Part shown: positions 63,761 through 64,000 of the stretch, piece after piece
Layout: every line of letters begins with the position of its first letter
Position numbering within the stretch: the stretch's first letter is position 1
Source of the DNA: Diogma glabrata
Taxonomy: Eukaryota > Arthropoda > Insecta > Diptera > Cylindrotomidae
DNA length: 64,000 bases
NCBI GenBank assembly: GCA_963693315.1
Contig: OY856188.1
Coordinates: 149,499,197 to 149,563,196, forward strand
Reading direction: 5' to 3'
Translations under genes and position numbers: made by a program
The notes under the pieces: generated by a model
Database searches by the model: none
What the model was told of the DNA's origin: nothing
The model's input: only the letters and a program-made list of their open reading frames with translations

Positions 63761-64000
63761 CACTTTTCAAAAATGGACACCAATGGTCTCCGAAGTTTTT
63801 TTCAAGGTTTCCCTTTTGATCGTCATTGTTTTTATACTGACGATGTAAATGTTTCTGCTCAAAACTTTACTGAAACCATTCAATTCGGTATTTACAAATT
63901 CGTTCCCTTTTCAATAATGAAACCCCAACAAAAATATTTGTTTTCGAAAGCAGCCAAATTGGCTCTTAGAAACAAACGTAGATTATTTAATATTTGGATT
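63310..64000 (+). pseudogene. LINE family D fragment, copy D5 (endonuclease end/linker, runs off window)
   Basis: LITSVIKTDLLQTRV (twice, because of the tandem duplication, near 63320-63385 and 63690-63745), then FSRFPFDRHCFYTDDVNVSA-like reading, QNFTETIQFGIYKFVPFSIM, and KAAKLALRNKRRLFNIW up to the end of the window. Same block as 11559-11917. A frameshift near 63790 separates the parts. Confidence 0.78.

Overview
The window is very AT-rich eukaryotic DNA. It has no complete host gene, and nearly everything recognisable is a transposable element or its relic. The element mix (BEL/Pao LTR retrotransposon, RTE and CR1/Kiri-like LINEs, hAT, Harbinger-like, Sola-like and Helitron remnants) and an epsilon-COP fragment whose residues look fly-like point to an insect, probably a dipteran. 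No species is claimed; this rests on remembered family features, not a search. || Layout: 0-1 kb, window edge with a possible SAP-domain exon on the minus strand. 1-7.6 kb, a three-level nest: a foldback/tandem repeat split by an RTE LINE (copy A), itself split by a minus-strand LINE (family C, copy X) with a 9-bp target duplication. 9.8-15.2 kb, a degenerate minus-strand LINE (family D) with an internal inverted block, entered by a plus-strand family C LINE flanked by a 10-bp duplication. 16.3-20.7 kb, four MITE-like elements. 20.8-24.7 kb, a hAT-like element inside which a second hAT-like element is inserted, each with a perfect 8-bp duplication; the inner one carries a LINE 3' relic. 25.6-30 kb, foldback repeats and two hAT MITEs in opposite orientation, each with its own 8-bp duplication. 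|| 31.7-38.1 kb holds the best preserved element: a complete BEL/Pao retrotransposon with two 594-bp LTRs that differ at one base by eye, a tRNA-Tyr-type primer site, a 5-bp duplication and an uninterrupted 1721-residue gag-pol. 38.3-43.0 kb is a nearly full-length two-ORF LINE whose ORF2 is broken by a single stop codon. 43.2-43.35 kb is a piece of the host epsilon-COP gene next to palindromes. 45.2-46.7 kb is a deleted hAT with transposase remnants; 47.2 kb a Helitron helicase relic; 47.3-49.1 kb an inverted-repeat element containing a second one packed with CCTGAT-type repeats. 50.0-53.5 kb is RTE copy B with a perfect 13-bp duplication and a short poly-A insert. 55.2-58.1 kb is an inverted-repeat element with about 600-bp termini, a 4-bp duplication, a spliced two-exon gene on the minus strand, and a second small ORF repeated in both termini. 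58.2-64 kb holds an unexplained exon-like ORF, BEL and LINE relics, a tRNA-like sequence, a foldback array (three units) and a tandem duplication at the right edge. || Working together: the autonomous-looking machinery is the BEL gag-pol and, apart from one stop, the LINE ORF2; almost all else is non-autonomous or dead. Dense nesting on both strands is what is expected of pericentromeric or intergenic transposon accumulations, possibly a piRNA source locus. The least explained object is the 55.2-58.1 kb element.
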